A stretch of 64,000 nt of DNA from NCBI GenBank assembly GCA_000149265.1, contig CH003412.1:1711724-1775723 (forward strand). Direction: 5' to 3'. Source of the stretch: Ciona savignyi (lineage: Eukaryota > Chordata > Ascidiacea > Phlebobranchia > Cionidae). The position numbers were made by a program, and so were the translations under genes. Below, piece after piece: positions 1-14,800 of the stretch (position 1 is its first letter; every line of letters starts with the position of its first letter). Below the pieces are notes generated by a model that worked only from the letters and a program-made list of their open reading frames with translations, was not told where the DNA came from and did not search any database.

Positions 1-61
1 GTACAATGAAGGTAAACAAACGAGAAAATTATTGTCAGCCAATATAAAAGATAATCACTTT

Positions 62-165
62 GTCGTGTGGTCGAACGGTTAACGCGACCGATACATATAT
101 ACAGACCTATACAAAAAAGGTCCGAGTGACGAGCCCATCATGTGTTCGAAACTTGGCTTGATAAA
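62..165 (+). repeat. tRNA(Ser/Leu)-like SINE, family B
   Basis: The segment starts with a Pol III A-box-like stretch (tggtcgaacggttaacgcg), as in a tRNA-Ser or tRNA-Leu head, and ends with a B-box-like gtgttcgaaac. Related copies are at 25254-25350 (+), 54662-54752 (-) and, partly, 55690-55745 (+). All share a gttaac core and a cgaccgatacata-type extension. Recurrence plus the tRNA-like boxes supports a SINE rather than a functional tRNA, since the clover-leaf arms do not pair cleanly. Confidence 0.5.
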
Positions 166-736
166 AAATCCAAAAAAAACAGTTTGGTTAGAAGATTTAT
201 GTTTATCTATGTGAATAGGAAAACGTAAGAGCGTTATCAGACACCAATCGTCAGATATTACCTTGCGTCTACTGTCAGTTTAAAATACCATACACAGTGA
301 CATACTATACTCGATGGAAGATTATGATAAGAGCATTGTGTTGTGTTAGCCTATAGTATAGTAGTGAATAAAAGTATTATTTTTACGCATTTTGCCACCA
401 TTCGTTTTTGTTTCTTAATTAGTAGTTCATATTTGTATGTTCTATTAATACGCGGACAAAACTACCTGACATGTAGGGTTACTCGTTCCCTGAAGTGTCA
501 TGGGTTCTAAACAGCAGCAGTGCTGAAGGTACGATAAATGTGGTTTCGCCCAGCAAACCTAGCCTTGTGAGAGCGTGGTATGCCGTAACGAAATCTTCAA
601 AGAGGTAAATAGAGTACAACCACCCATAAATTAGATAACAAATTAGTTGTTAACAACAAATTAGTGTTACGGGATAATTGCCCAAGTCACTTATTGATTC
701 AACACCACCTCCACATAATTTCATTATTTCTACCAG

Positions 737-1389
737 GAGAGATTTCCAGACGCATACAAACTAAACGAAACGGACCCAACCTCAGGGCCAGTATTACAGG
801 ATATCCTCTGGGTGTTCGACGGAGTCACCAAACACAGTGATACCCAGTTCAGCGCAACGTACACTGCTCCACCTAGTGGGTGGCTGGCTTTCTTTGTTGA
901 GGTTTGTGCATGTATGTTACTTAAAATCAAGGTACCTCTTTTCAAAAATTTAGGGTTTAGATTTTTAAGTAATAGACTTTGGCCATACAAGAAGCAGGTT
1001 ATTTTTTTGAGAATTTATTTATTGGCTATATCTTAAACATCATTCCCATCGTAAAAATGCTTATACTGAGTTATAAAAATGCACAGCGTTTTACCTACAA
1101 AATCCGAGTAACTTGCCCAGTTCCCATGAAATTATAAAAAATAATCCCGTGAGAATAGCCCTGCAAAAAAACTGTAGAGGGTAAAACGCTGTGATTACTG
1201 TGCCATTACAGTAACGACTTAATCGGTTCTATTAACTCAAAAATTATTTATACAAACAATTTTTTTCAGTTGAGTTTCCCGGTCCCCGGTGGTTCAGTTA
1301 TGGTGGTAACAACTGAAACAAACTTCGTTCCTCCCGACCTGCCCTTCCCCGACTGCAAAGGACTGGAATGCATGGGAAACTTGGTTTAA
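737..1389 (+). CDS. PhoPQ-activated pathogenicity-related family protein, 3' end (partial)
   Basis: Two coding exons are visible: 737-901 (55 codons, acceptor taccag, donor gttgag|gtttgt) and 1270-1389 (40 codons, acceptor ttttttcag, stop TAA 1387-1389). The junction is phase 0. The last 94 residues read through QDILWVFDGVTKHSD, GWLAFFVELSFPVPGG and TTETNFVPPDLPFPDC. Family knowledge: this resembles the C-terminal part of the PhoPQ_related domain, shared by bacterial proteins and eukaryotic members such as Dictyostelium AprA, where a GWxAFFVE strand is followed by a TTEVxxVP strand. Upstream exons lie outside the window or were not found in bases 1-736. Function in this animal is unknown; some members are secreted. 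The family call rests on short motifs only. Confidence 0.55.
1082..1192. repeat. short inverted-repeat element (MITE-like)
   Basis: cacagcgttttacc at 1082-1095 is matched by its reverse complement ggtaaaacgctgtg at 1179-1192, and pairing continues inward past a 2-nt bulge (tacag). The 111-bp unit sits inside the intron of the PhoPQ-family gene. No target-site duplication is seen. Confidence 0.45.
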
Positions 1390-2889
1390 TGTCGATTTCA
1401 TTTCGTGACTTTGCCGCGTCGAAAATATAAATAACAATGTTAAAAAATATTGGAATTTATTGGAAGTGTCCCTGCTGGTTTTTTGAGAATTAATTACACC
1501 ACACATTCTCTGGATTAAAGGGAAAATAAATTCAATTTGTATCATTAGTGCCAGTGTGGTCAGATTTACGCCAATCGCAGCCTATTTATTTTGAAACATC
1601 ATCAAACACACTTTTGGCAAGTCCCGACTTACTTGTCTTACGTTTTAAGGAACAGGAAGTGCTTGCAAGTTTACTTTCCTTGTCATCCTTAATTAGTGAG
1701 AACCGGACCACTTGCTTAAACCTAACTTTGCAAAACTATATGATTATCCGACCGGTTGGCTCATTTGCAACGTGGGGTTTTCGAGGAAATGTGGAAATTT
1801 GGCAGTTTGGCCACCAAATCAAAATAGACTAAGCTCCTCAAACAAAGGAATTCACAGTGCAGTTTTTATTATTTCATGGGTGTTACACAACATAGGTGGA
1901 TTTCTATTGCACTATGCACAAATGTACGAGATGACGACGGGTAAAAGAAAACGTTGCTGCTAATCAATGCAATCTGGTGAATAATTGGTACAAAAAAGAG
2001 AATTTGACGTTGCAAGAGTGTTGGGCGGCTGCAGATTGGTTCATTCGACTAAAGTCATTTTCCGTAGACTTCATTGAGGGAAAGTGAAAAAAAAGGTTGT
2101 TACGATCTAATTCCTTTAAAACCAACTTAAATTTAGGGTTAGGACAAATCTCCCGAATAATAGAACGTATTTCAAGAATAAAACTAAATCAGGTTGATAA
2201 AGTGAGACTTAACAAGTTGTAACAAACCCCGATTGCTTGTAACCAACACAACCGAACGTACAATAACGGGGTCAAAATCTAGGTACAATGAAGCAATCAA
2301 ACAGTGTCTCGAACAATCAGGTACATGTCAATTTAAAGGAAAGATTTTGATGACCCAACACGTTTAACTTAGGTAAGTTGAGTTTCATTCGGTCAAAAGT
2401 GCTTTAAATAAAACATCTTGCAATTGTTGACGGTTGTTGTGCAGTGGGTGAAGAGGTTATGCTGTTACGATTACGAAATTCGGTATGAAATGCAGTCCTG
2501 TCGCTATGTACGATTTAGATTCGCTTTGTACGATTAAGATAACCACTTGTTTCGACGGATTGCACGAAGGACGAAGACAATATACATGGTGCTATCGGTA
2601 ATATCGCCACAGTATGCGAATGGATAATCTCAGATGTACAGGATAAAGCAAATTGCACGGAAACCATACAAAAAAGTATCAACGGTGTGATGTCATTGAA
2701 ATAGAACTTGTTTTGGCCACAATAGCACCTAAAATGTAGTTTCTTGAGGGTGAAACTTCCAGCTAATCACTTTTGTTGTATTGTGGTTGCAATGTGCGAT
2801 GGTGACGACAATGTAGTACTATTACGACGTTATAGGCAAATGAAAGCGAAAAATTTGTTTAATCATTGCATTTTGACGTAATGCTTACG
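1390..2889. other. intergenic region between convergent genes
   Basis: This is the 3' flank of the PhoPQ-family gene (+) and of SNX13 (-). An AATAAA at 1525-1530, 136 nt after the stop, is a plausible poly(A) signal for the former. TTTAAT at 2858-2863 (ATTAAA on the minus strand), about 30 nt past the SNX13 stop, is a possible signal for the latter. No exon-like coding was recognised; an open frame near 1548-1832 has no family resemblance. Confidence 0.5.
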
Positions 2890-5800
2890 TCACGACTCAA
2901 ACGATCGCATGAGGCGCATTTTCCCGTCGTGGGTGCGGTGTTTCCACTGGTCCACGCCGCGTGTCATGAGCGCCCTCTTGTGTGAGCGCATTTTGGGTGA
3001 TGCGGAGTGGAATTTCTGGAAGAGTTCTTGGAACCTGCGAAGAGGAGGTCGTTACTTTGGGGAAAAAACAGTTTTAACCTAATCAAGTTTAGTGCAATAT
3101 TTTCACCACAAAAATGACCTTCATTTGACGTTTTTAATATTTTCCTCACAAAACGCAAGAGACGACAAGGCAAGAGATCAAGGAAAGTTGGTTCTTATAA
3201 ACCATAAAAAATGATCAACATACCTATTTTCGGGGAATACCCGGTATAAGAAACCTTCCAGAAGGACGTAACAGAATCGAGTGTTGAGCGGCTTTTGTTG
3301 AAGAAGTTCAAACAAGCGCGCCATTCCATGACGGCTTGTCTCGTTTCCCATTACTGGCCGAAGTTCATCTAAACAATACAATAAATATGAATCACTTTCA
3401 AGTTACAGTCTAATTATACCAACCAACCTTACAACAGACATTTGGAGTAAACGGGATTCGCATTTAAAGTAAATAAAAGTAGACCGAGAAAAACAAACAG
3501 ATAATCCTTACCCGGGATCACGCCGTGCAGCTTGGTTTTAGCGAGCACTCTCGTTCGCATGGTCGTTGCTTCGTCACGTGGTGTGGTGGCCTCAGCAAGA
3601 ATCCCACCCGGCCAGAAGGATTCTTGGAATTTGCGGATGTACTCGCTTACCTGAATTCGGAATTTATTGCAGGAGTGAAATATTTCGCACGTTTAAGGCT
3701 TTTCAAGAGGTGGTGAAACTATGTTAAATAACCAATTTCTTGGTAGATTTATTTGCAAGGTACTTTGTTGGTCGTCCCAGTAGATTAATCCTATCTGGTT
3801 AAACACGAACATGAAACTCCCCTTGCGCACTCCACACAAGGAGAACATAACTATTCTAACCTGTGATTAATCCAAGGTTAACAGGCCGAATTACCTGTGG
3901 AGCAGAGACGGCGTTATCCACGTAACCAACTATTTTCCGGTTCCATTTGTCGCCAAACACAGCAGTTACGACTTGTTGCAGCGCGGCCACACTCTGCCGC
4001 CTCAACCACTGGTTCTGCTGCTTTAGGTTGAACACTTCGTCCATGAGTAGGAGAAGAATGCGAAGCGGAATGTTGTTTTCGATCTACGATCACACAGATT
4101 CATATTACAGTCAAGTTAGGGGAAAATGTGGATAGGATAGGATATTCATGTTTGTCCCCATGAATGGGGAAACCAAAGGCGGTTTACACAAGAGTAGACC
4201 ACCGCGCGCCCACCATCTGGTTACCGGAAATACTGCATTGTGTCGTGTTGTATATGATGCAGACGTTTCTTTAATTTAGTAGAACCCATTAAATCCGATG
4301 GGTTTAAACTAGTGAAAAAAGATACACAAGTAACTGGTAAAAAAGGCAACAAAATGTGAACTTAAAATCAATTTTTTCAATTTATTACTTTTACATATAT
4401 CACAATTGTATCTTAACCCAACCTATCTTGACTTGCAGTTAATTTGATCCTTTCTCAAGGCACAGATTTTCCATGAAAAACTCATACAAAAATTCTCACG
4501 CTGTATTCGATGGGGTGGTCCTCGGGAAGTTTCGAGCCTGGAAGTTTATCTGAGAACTTCTGGATACCGTCGGACACCTTGTCCGATGCGCGCTGGATTC
4601 CTCCAATGAAGTTGTCCGGAGCCTGGCTGACAAAATTGGCGACACTCTGAGCGGATTCCCGCATAATCATATCCATCTGGATGCATACAGAAAGTGAGGA
4701 GGTCAGAAATTTATAAAAATGTTTGACATTTTAAACAATACAAACTTCATATGACAAACGGTAAATCTGGTATATAAAAGCCAAAATTACCGCAATCATA
4801 CCAACAAAGGAATTAACAATATCTCATTTCTCATTTATAAGAAGTGTCATTATTTATTGTTATTTCATATCCGTGTGGCCAAATGAACTATTGCTTTTAA
4901 GGTTACAATAAAAATAACTCAAAAAAATATAAAAAAACAATGCTGGTTAAAAATATGTTACAAAATCAAAAGTCTTGAAATTTGTGATAAAAAGTTAAAA
5001 ACCAAGTTAAAAAGAGCAGACAAATAGCCACCTTGCTTGCAAATGTTCGCGTATTCTTCTGGTAAGCCTTGGCATCAAGGAAAGTGTGCAGACACTCCAT
5101 TGCCTTCGTTGGGTGATCAATTGATAACACCGAGTTGAGGTATTGATTGAGCTCAGCTTTCCTCCGGTCTAGGAAGTCCTCCTTTAAATCTTTAAAGAAG
5201 GTTTTTCCAGGGAATCGGATGTTGCCCAGGTTGGAGCCCTGTAGTTAAGATGAGGATAAAGTTGGTTTAAAGCGAAACTAAAAGTTATAACATACAGTCA
5301 CATCTCATTACTATGCCACCGGTCAGGACAAAGGTAATGTGGCAAGTATCAAGGCTGTGTAAAACAGCTAAAGTATACCGTACTGTAAATAGGGTATAGT
5401 ATCATAGTAGCGAGGTGACATAGTAACGAGATTTGACTGAAGCTTATAGAGCAGGGGTTTTTAAACAGAGGGGCGCAAAAGATTTACAAGGGGACCGCAA
5501 ATTATCTTGTAATTGTGTTCGTAAAGAGGACATAAAGGAAAGATATACAGAAAATCTGGTGTTTTTTTAAATAAGCTATATCCTTACAGATACATCAGTC
5601 TCATTGACAAAGTAGTGTGCAAATAAATAACTGCTTAAGTTTTATTTGCTTAATATTAGATAAGGCGCGAATTATAAGGATTAGTGTCAAGGGGGGCGCG
5701 GCTAAGAACCCTTGTTATAGAGGAAATAAAACCTATTTTTGTACGAAAGTTATAAGTTATAAATAGAATTCAACAAATTATTACTCACATATTCTTTCAA

Positions 5801-8800
5801 TCTAAGATGAAGATCGTAGAACTCCCTGAACCTCCTAAAAGTATCCCACGTCTCCAGTCTCTCATTCCCCCAATGTCGAGTCACTGTCACGGCGAACATG
5901 GCATACGTTTTGCCGTGTTCCTTGCATATCCCTGTCGATGATGTGCAGATGTTGGAAAATGTAGAGGATTGGACAACTTTTTATAGAAAGGGTTGTAGGC
6001 AATGATGGGATTACATTTTTAAACAGGTTCTCTTTTGTATCGTACTTAATAACAACAGGTTCCCTAAAAGGTCTAATGTCTGAAAAAAGCAAGAATCGGA
6101 TCGGTGATTATCCGGAAGTTCCAATACCGGGTTCGTCCAAACCCATGCGAACCTCCTGATCCCATCACTGGTTGTAGGTTAGAGTGCATTCGTCACACTT
6201 TATACTTTATTTAACTTATCGAAATAAAAACTTTGCAACCAAGAAATAACAGGGTTGTTTAATTTTAAATGCATGTTTATTCAATTGTATTGGTTTTATT
6301 TTATTTAAGTCTCTCAGTAAGTGTTCCTAAAAAAACATAGCTATCCAATAAAAAATCGACCGACTCCTTGTAAAACTTTCCTGGCCCAATAACAGGTGAT
6401 TTACTTTGATCGCAAACACAAGTTGCATATATAGTATATACTCACCAGTTTGTGTTATAACTGCAGATAGTTTATTTACTTCATCATTTTCAGAAGTCGC
6501 CATTTCATCTAATGACTGTTAAAACATTTTTTAGTAGGTAAATCAAATAAGTTAGATTAGTAGGTAAATCAAAAAAATTAGATTGTACAACTCAAGTTCT
6601 AGAATATTGGATATTGCTTTTGGTTCAAGGTTTAAATTTGTAAATATATATTTATAAAACAGCTAATTTGAAAATATAGTGGTTATTTCAATTTAATAGG
6701 AGGGCAGCAACCTGTGGCTTCAGAGCGGCATGCGGCTCTTTTATTCTTCTGATACGGCTCTTTCTTAACCTTATTGCTACTGTAGCAAGCGCTTAATAAG
6801 TATAATAACCATGCATAAAGTGAAACAAATAAAAAAAAAACACTAAAGCATTTATCTTACAAAGTTTAGTTTACCTGTTGTTTTGAAAATATAATTTATT
6901 TTTGCGGCTGCTATTGATTTTTCTTTATTGAAATATAAAGCTTACCGAACCAGACACTGATCCATTCGTGTCACTGGACGTGAGGCTGCTTTCACGCAAA
7001 AGGTCCAGCTCAGCCAGCAGCCTCATGTAGAAGGAGCTTGCTTTAAAAGCTGGGAAGAATGACTCGTCTTTTTGCATGGTCAAGAACACCTGAAATGCGC
7101 ATTGGTGGCCAATATTATTTTCAGCATATTTTCAGAATAATTTTTCCATAATAAACTAAAAAATATTGGGCGGAAAAATGGAATTAAATAAAAGCCTAAA
7201 TATTAGTTGGGTTTGACGAAAAAACGAACCTTTTGTTGTATATCATCGAATACATATGGAGATGGCTCTCCACAATCGAGTTTCTTTTTTAAAGCTCGAT
7301 CAACAGTTGGCTCAAGTGTTACCCTGGGATCAGCCTGTAGAACAACGGAATAAATTTTAATGTAAGTTATAATACATTATAGGAATGTCTATGGCAGAGC
7401 CGGGACTAAAAATGTAGGTCACAGTCTCGTCACTACAGTATGTGCTTTAAATTCTCATAAGAAAATAACAGCATGAAAGTAAGACATAAAAATGCATTAC
7501 TAGGAAAGAAAACAGCTGTTAGAATTTGTAAAGTCCTGGTGCTTATTAAATAAACATTACATCAGAATACATTATCTTCATGTACTTAGTTAGGGTAGCT
7601 ATGATGCTATGTATGTGTCCTGGATTACAGGGCTACACATTTGCACCAGAGCAACATGGACCTGTGTTTGGAAATAAGAAATACTTGCATGTTTGCTGAG
7701 ATATTGATCATATATATTGTGTCCGATGGCTCGCAGCATTTCCATATCCGGAGTGCTTTGTGTGGCGCCTGTAAGGACATCGTAACATTTGCTTATTGAT
7801 TTAAGAAATAAATTTAAAAATATTAGATCGTTTTTGACAATTGTTGCTGATCCCATTGCTTAATTAATAAAGGGTAAAGGAGAAATATAGAAGTAGCAAG
7901 GATATCTTAATGCTATGTTCATCCTGACATGAGTCCAGCACTAAAAACAATTCAGACTGTACAGTTGGTACCTTGTAGTTGCTGCAGTTTTACTTCATTC
8001 AGCTGTTGTTCTGCAGATGCCCTGTAACCATCCACAGTCAACCAGAAAAACAGGTAAGCCTGCCCATTCACTGATTGCATGTACTCTGAATGGGAAATGA
8101 GATGATATTATGTAAATGGTAGGGCAGATGTGGTGTTGGGATTAAATGATGATTATAATTATGCAAGCATAAACTTAGTTATTGTAGGCCCATGTTGACA
8201 ACTACACATTTATTACTCGTATTATCATCTTAGTAAACAGACAAATAAGTGTTTCTTTATATCATTGAAAAAATCAAGTTAAATTTTCTAAAATGTTTTG
8301 GTTTCGTACCGATAAAGATCTGAAGAGCAATATTATTCCTTAGCACAGCACTTAAGGGAAAGTTGTACAACTTGCTTTTTTCCGTCTGGTAGCCTTCCAA
8401 GTCCTGTTAATTGATATATAAATTTTTATAAATTATATTATATGTTTTCTCTCTGTGAATTGAAAACAAACATAAGACCACGTGGGTAATAGTCAGAGAT
8501 CACGATCACATGGGTAATAGTCAGAATACATCACACCAACCATCAGATTACTAAAACTTCTGCAATGTGTTACCTATGATTGATATGTTTCTTCAGTTTT
8601 GGAGCAAAGCATAATGGGTTTAGATGACAAAGACAACCTACCTTTCCCACTGACACAACCCCTCATTCACTGTGGCTGATTTCGATTCATATAACCAAAT
8701 TAAACAAAAAAACATCCACTTAACACAGCATACAAATTGGTTCTAACTTACAAGGTCCGAATTATCAGTATAAACATTCCCTTCACGTTGATTTCGGATA

Positions 8801-11800
8801 CGGCGCTCGCAAAGTGACTTTACGTACCTCATACTGCCCAGCTGCTGTTTCACTGCTGGATCTGCAGTAAAAAAGGCTATTTTGATCACACAAAGATCCT
8901 ATTTCAACAACAAACCATTCCAATAATTTAAAACTTAAAGGTACAACAATTACTTTTTACTAGGCGAACTGCATTTTGATGTTTGCTAAACTTTTTCAAT
9001 CAATAAAAAAATATTTAATTTCAATTCTATGCTGTTTGCTAAACTTTTAGAATAAACAAAAAATATTCAATTTAAATTTTATGCTGTTTGCTTTATTGTT
9101 GTGGCGTACAGGACACACAATTCAACTGAAAAGATATGAGGTTGATCCAAGTACTCACCGTTACCAACTGAGTCTTTTGCTCTGATCCTTTCCATTTCTT
9201 CGTCACATTTCTCCCTCACAGCATGCAGTTCCCCCACCTCCGTGCTGTGTCGAAGAACTTTTAAAAACCACTCACTCGTAATGCAGTTCTCACTAATCTG
9301 CGGCACAAATTAAATCTATGATTATTAAATTTGTTATTGGTAAACTGCATCTCGTGTTTGGGACTGGCAGATATCGTACTTCGTTTTGTATGTGAAGTTT
9401 AGTAATGGCCTATGGTCTTACATTGGAAAAAACACATTGGAAATAATACTTTACCTTTCAATGTACACTCACACTAAGTTAATAATATCAGGGTAAGGAA
9501 TTAGTAAAAAAAATAGGTCAAGGAATGATTGCAATGGTTCTTATAATACACAAACCACAATCAACTATTCTACCTCTTGGAACATTCAAGTGTATAATTA
9601 GGTTGCAGGGCACATATCGATGCTATAGCTGGAAAGCCAATTCCAAGACAACTGCTTCGTAATAGCAACGCTACCAGTTACTGAATGGCACAGAGCAATT
9701 AAATGCTACTCACCAGCCAATTGACGTACTGATTGAGGTAGTCAGGATCACTATACAGTTTGAACAGTGGAAGGAAGACGCCATGTACAAGTACCTCCTA
9801 CATACCAAGATTAAAATAAATATAAATGTAAGAATTTCTCAGTCGTTATGATTATTACTAAGGATTCAAAGGTATAATGTTAAATGCGACAATTTATGTA
9901 AGCATAGTATAGTATTGGATAGGTCCTAAATTGTAAGGGATTTTAATACACCTTTTAAATGTTTAAAATACCAATTTTTTATTAAAAATATCACCATTAA
10001 ACACTCTTGTTTTTTGAAACACAATGCTACAATCAATATTACAACTTATAGAGTCAGCTTACCCTCATCATGTACTTGAGTGGTCTGCAATGGAATTCAT
10101 CCACAGGAAGCAGAAGATACAACAAAACCTCACACACATCCTGAAGATATAAACAATGTTTGTTAAATTGATGATGATTATTTACAATGCCACGATATGA
10201 TACTTTTTTTGGTGTTCTTTGTAAAAAAATTTGTTAAGATTGAATAAATGTATTGAGAATTCGACGGCAACATGTATAAATTCATTAATAGTGATTTCCC
10301 CTTACCACCAGGCTACAAATAACATATCCATCTAACACTAAGCACCACAAATCAATACAAAGTCTAGCTAACTTTCAACATCTATTTTCAAATGCATGAA
10401 ATCATTGAACCGGTCATCTGTGGTCAGCGCACAGAGACAAGAACCCAAAAAATAGTTGACAGGTTACAAAGTTCTGGCTATCCAATAATGTGGCCCAATT
10501 GTAAGTGGTCATACATTTATGGCCTTCTATATATTTACGAGGGTGGTGACATGGCAATATGGGTTTTAAGAAAGTTCAGAGTTAAAAATCATTGTTTGTT
10601 ATATTTGGTATTATTTCACATCATACAATCGGTAATCTAAACTAAATAAATATACTACCTGCAAATATTCAATTTGTTTCTTATGGCTTGTTGTGACCAA
10701 CTCTCGACAAGTTTTCGCAAACTTTATCTCGAAATCAAAAAAATAATCCAAGATACTGTCAAGAGACTGGAGGAAAGAATTTAATTTTACATTAGCAAAC
10801 TTACATGACTGTAATTACTTGTTAAACTTAAGTTAGTCTAATTGTTTCTTAACAAAAAACTAATCCAAGACACTAATGTAAACTTTAAATTAAATCTATG
10901 AATATTTTTTATGTGAGTTTGCAACGTGGACAGACCCAAAAATTAATCAAATTTTGAGCAAGTTAGAATTTACTCGTGTGTAAAAGCTCTCACGAGTAAT
11001 GCGAGTAAATCGCGAGAAACGGGAGTAAACGCGCCATGTGTATAATAAAAACGGACGCAATGATGAGAATTTGTTTTTTATTCCCCTATACGTCAGTTAA
11101 ATAAAAAACAGTAGCGTTAAACATAAATTAGTTTTATTATTTTAATTTGCAAGTGAAATTTTTTTTTTTTTGGTCCCTGAAAAACTTTCATACAAGTAGC
11201 AAACTCAAATAAAAAATAAAATAGCATTTATAACAACTGTTAATTCTGTGATCTTACTTGATCTGAACCACTATCAGATCCATCTGATTTGTTCATTGGT
11301 GAGTTGGTTGTGGTGGCGTCCGGTGTGTCACCATTGGTGTTGTTTGTCTGTGGACAGTATCGGTGGTTGTTTTAAGTTAAGTGAATCAAATTATGACCCC
11401 TACAGTGGTAAGGGAAAAAGTTCAAACTGCATCACAAAAAAATTACCAACGTTGTGCAGTAATGAGGTAAGACAATAATATGTAATATGGAGAACACGGA
11501 ACTAAAAGAATTCATGAACAAATAAGACAAGAATAATTACAAAATGTCCGATATGCAAACCATAAGTGTCTTGTATAAATATAGAGAGAAAAATAGACCT
11601 AAACACGGCAATACCAGACCACATAAAACAATGCAATTTAAAAATATTAATATTGGTGTATGTGGAAACCAACGATAAGAGTTAAATACTTTAATTTTGT
11701 TCCACTACCGTATCCAGTTGACATAATTTCAAACAAGTTGACATAATTTCAAACGCTTACACGATTTTGTACCCGACACAGAGATGGTTTCATGAACATG

Positions 11801-14800
11801 CTGTGCAGTGATTCAAGAAACAGTGACTATTAAATTTAAATGGTTATCATACATTCATACAGACAGTTAAAACAACTATCTGACATTCTTGTGAGCCAAC
11901 TTTCAAATGTCAATACCTTTTAGAATATGCCTATGAATGCATTGAATGTACGCACACCAACTAGAGAGGGTCAAAGACATTTTTTAAACAAAGATAAACA
12001 ACCAAAGGTATTAAACACACTTTAAATATTTATTGTTTCCATATTTGGGCGTAAAACAAAACCAATTACATATTTAATATGGGTTGAGGGGAGGTGGTTT
12101 GATTTTTATTGAAATAAGACTAATATGGGGATAGCGCAAACAGGGATATTACTTTAATTACTTTTTTAATTTTGTCCTTTTTTTTATTTACAAATTTATA
12201 CAATATATAATAAATAAAACCATATTCATAAGATAGTCATACAACATAATGTGTACTTAGCTTGTGGTGCAAGTTAAATTAAATGTGACCTTTGTTCATG
12301 CACAGAATTACTAAACTCGATAAGGCACCGGTAGTAGTGGTGCTATAAATAGTAATAAAGATTTAAAAACTGGAATGCTGTAACACTTATTTTCATATAT
12401 ACCTCTATAAGTTCCTTTAAAGTTTAAGGGAAATTGTCTGATTCGGTCAAAAGAGCATCAGCTTACAAAGAATATCAGTCGTAATATCAGTTTGCAATGG
12501 ATATCAGTGTAAAACAGGCCTTTTATTTATATTCATGGCATCTCTGGAGTTTTGTGATTGTGATCACACTAAATTTGCCACATCACCATCTTTAAATGCT
12601 TTATTCCGATTGGACATTTCTTGTGTTTTTTTGTGGTTAAAAAAAATATTTTTTTGGGGGTATAAAAAGAGCAATCACATATTTTTCTGTGGTTATGTTA
12701 ATTTTTATTTTTTTGGGAATTTTGTGTTGAAGTATGTAGGTTTTAAGTGTCCAACTGTTGCATATATGTGGTAACAATGTATTAAACTCCTATGGAATAA
12801 AATTTGGTGATTTTTAAGGGTAAATTTGTTTATTTTTATTTCGGTATTTATTTTGTGTTTCAATCTAAATGCCTACTACTACATCTGTTAAAATTTGGAG
12901 TGAATTGTATGTTTCCATCCAGAGATATCAATTAAATAAGAACATCAGCGTCAAAATGTTTGTATACAATTTTTGTGGGTTTTAAATATCCAGCTATTGC
13001 ATATGCAAAATAATAATAATTTATTGTATTTGGTTATATATGCTTTGGGATAAACTGTTTTTTTTAACTACCCTTTAAAATTTTGACAACACAATCACTG
13101 CCAGGCTCAAAAAGTATCAAAGAATATTGGCGCTGATACTGTTGAAAAACAACACTCTTTTATTTTTAGTTGTGAATTCACTAATTTTATTTCCCCAAAT
13201 GAAGTAAATAATTGCAAATTAGCAAAGAGCATTCTTAAACGTTTCAATTTGATTAGATAATACCCTCTTGCCGAACAGTTGGCGGACTGTCACACCTGTC
13301 ACAAGCATTAACAATGGTGGTTCCTGTTTGCTTTGCTAACAAAGACATTGAATAGTATATTTGAATTAATAAACAAAGGGATTTTAAATCAGTCTTTCAT
13401 CGAAAAATTGCAGTAGTGTAGGTTTGGAAATGATATATTAAGTAAATGAATTTCTCGGATTAAAGATAAATTTAAATTGATTTATAGTATAGCATTAATA
13501 CTATACTGTACATGATACTAACTTGTTAGTCATGTCAAGTCATTTCACGAAAATATAACCCATTTTCTACATATTACAATAAAATAACATCAATTGACAC
13601 TAAAAACACTAAGGAAAATGACAATTATGATAAATTATACAATCAAAATTTAAACAGAACAATTTATTTGAAACTACTCGTGACGACACAAGAATTAAAT
13701 CTTATTGGATTCATTAGGAGAGATGACAGAAAAACCGTGCATTAAGAAATTTAATGAGAAACTGAAAGGTATTGATTGATGATGGGGTACTCAATTGTAC
13801 ATGCGAAAAGCAGAAACATATTAAGAATCACCTGCATAGACTCTACCCTGAGTTTCCATGACAATATATCTTCCTAAATTCCCATAAAAGCATTAACAAT
13901 GTAATATTTAGCAGCGTATTAAATGGACAGTTACATATGGCATGTGACACAAAGAAATTTGGTAAATATATAAAATTACGTCTATATTAAAATAAAAGGC
14001 TTTTTATTAATATTACATACTTGGCCTTGTTTGAAAAAAAACTAGCCAATAAATACAAATGAAATAATATGCATCTGGCAGACGTTATGACCATGTATCT
14101 GTTGCTGTGTTATGGTACAATATTTGGTATAAACAACTAACTTACTAAAAAATTACATGAATGTTACCATTACACCAATATGAATTTTCGATTTATGAAA
14201 ATGAGTGTTCGTGAAACTTATTAGAACCAGCTTAAACATAGAGGGCAATGACATTAGAAATATTGATTTATTTTTAATGAATGAAAAATAAATTAACTTT
14301 CTAAAAGAGGAAAGGCCGTCTACTAGGATTTTCTTGACAGAAGACTTGTTCGTTTGAATATTCAACAAAGAAACTCACTTGTGAGGCTTTCAATTCATCT
14401 TGTGCCTTTCGAAAAAACTTTACGTGTGAAGCGAAATCTTCCACTAAATTCTTGGTTAAGTAAGGTTGCCAGTCAATGTCACTGAACCTGGTTTTTGACA
14501 GTGATGAAAATAATATCATAGTTAGATGATAGTCATATCCCTTTGTAAGGCAATGTACAACTTTATAACAAAGGTGATTGTATATTACCTATTGCCGACA
14601 TTCAAGTTGTTGTAGATAATGCAGAATGTTTTGTATTTGATATATGGTAAATTTATTTTTAATTGAAGGGCTTTAGACAATGTACATTGTCTTTATGCTT
14701 TACAGTTGCCTACATAGAAAATGGTCAGGATAAAATTAAACGGCTTGACCAATATATCTGCGCAGAACCTGGTACGAATTAGGATTGAAGCAAGGATTTG

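Noticed and set aside
1548-1832. 94-codon open frame
   Set aside because: No family resemblance and no splice context; it lies in the 3' flank just after a poly(A) signal.
12535-12774. 79-codon T-rich frame in an SNX13 intron
   Set aside because: Phe/Trp-rich translation of poly-T sequence; no coding character.
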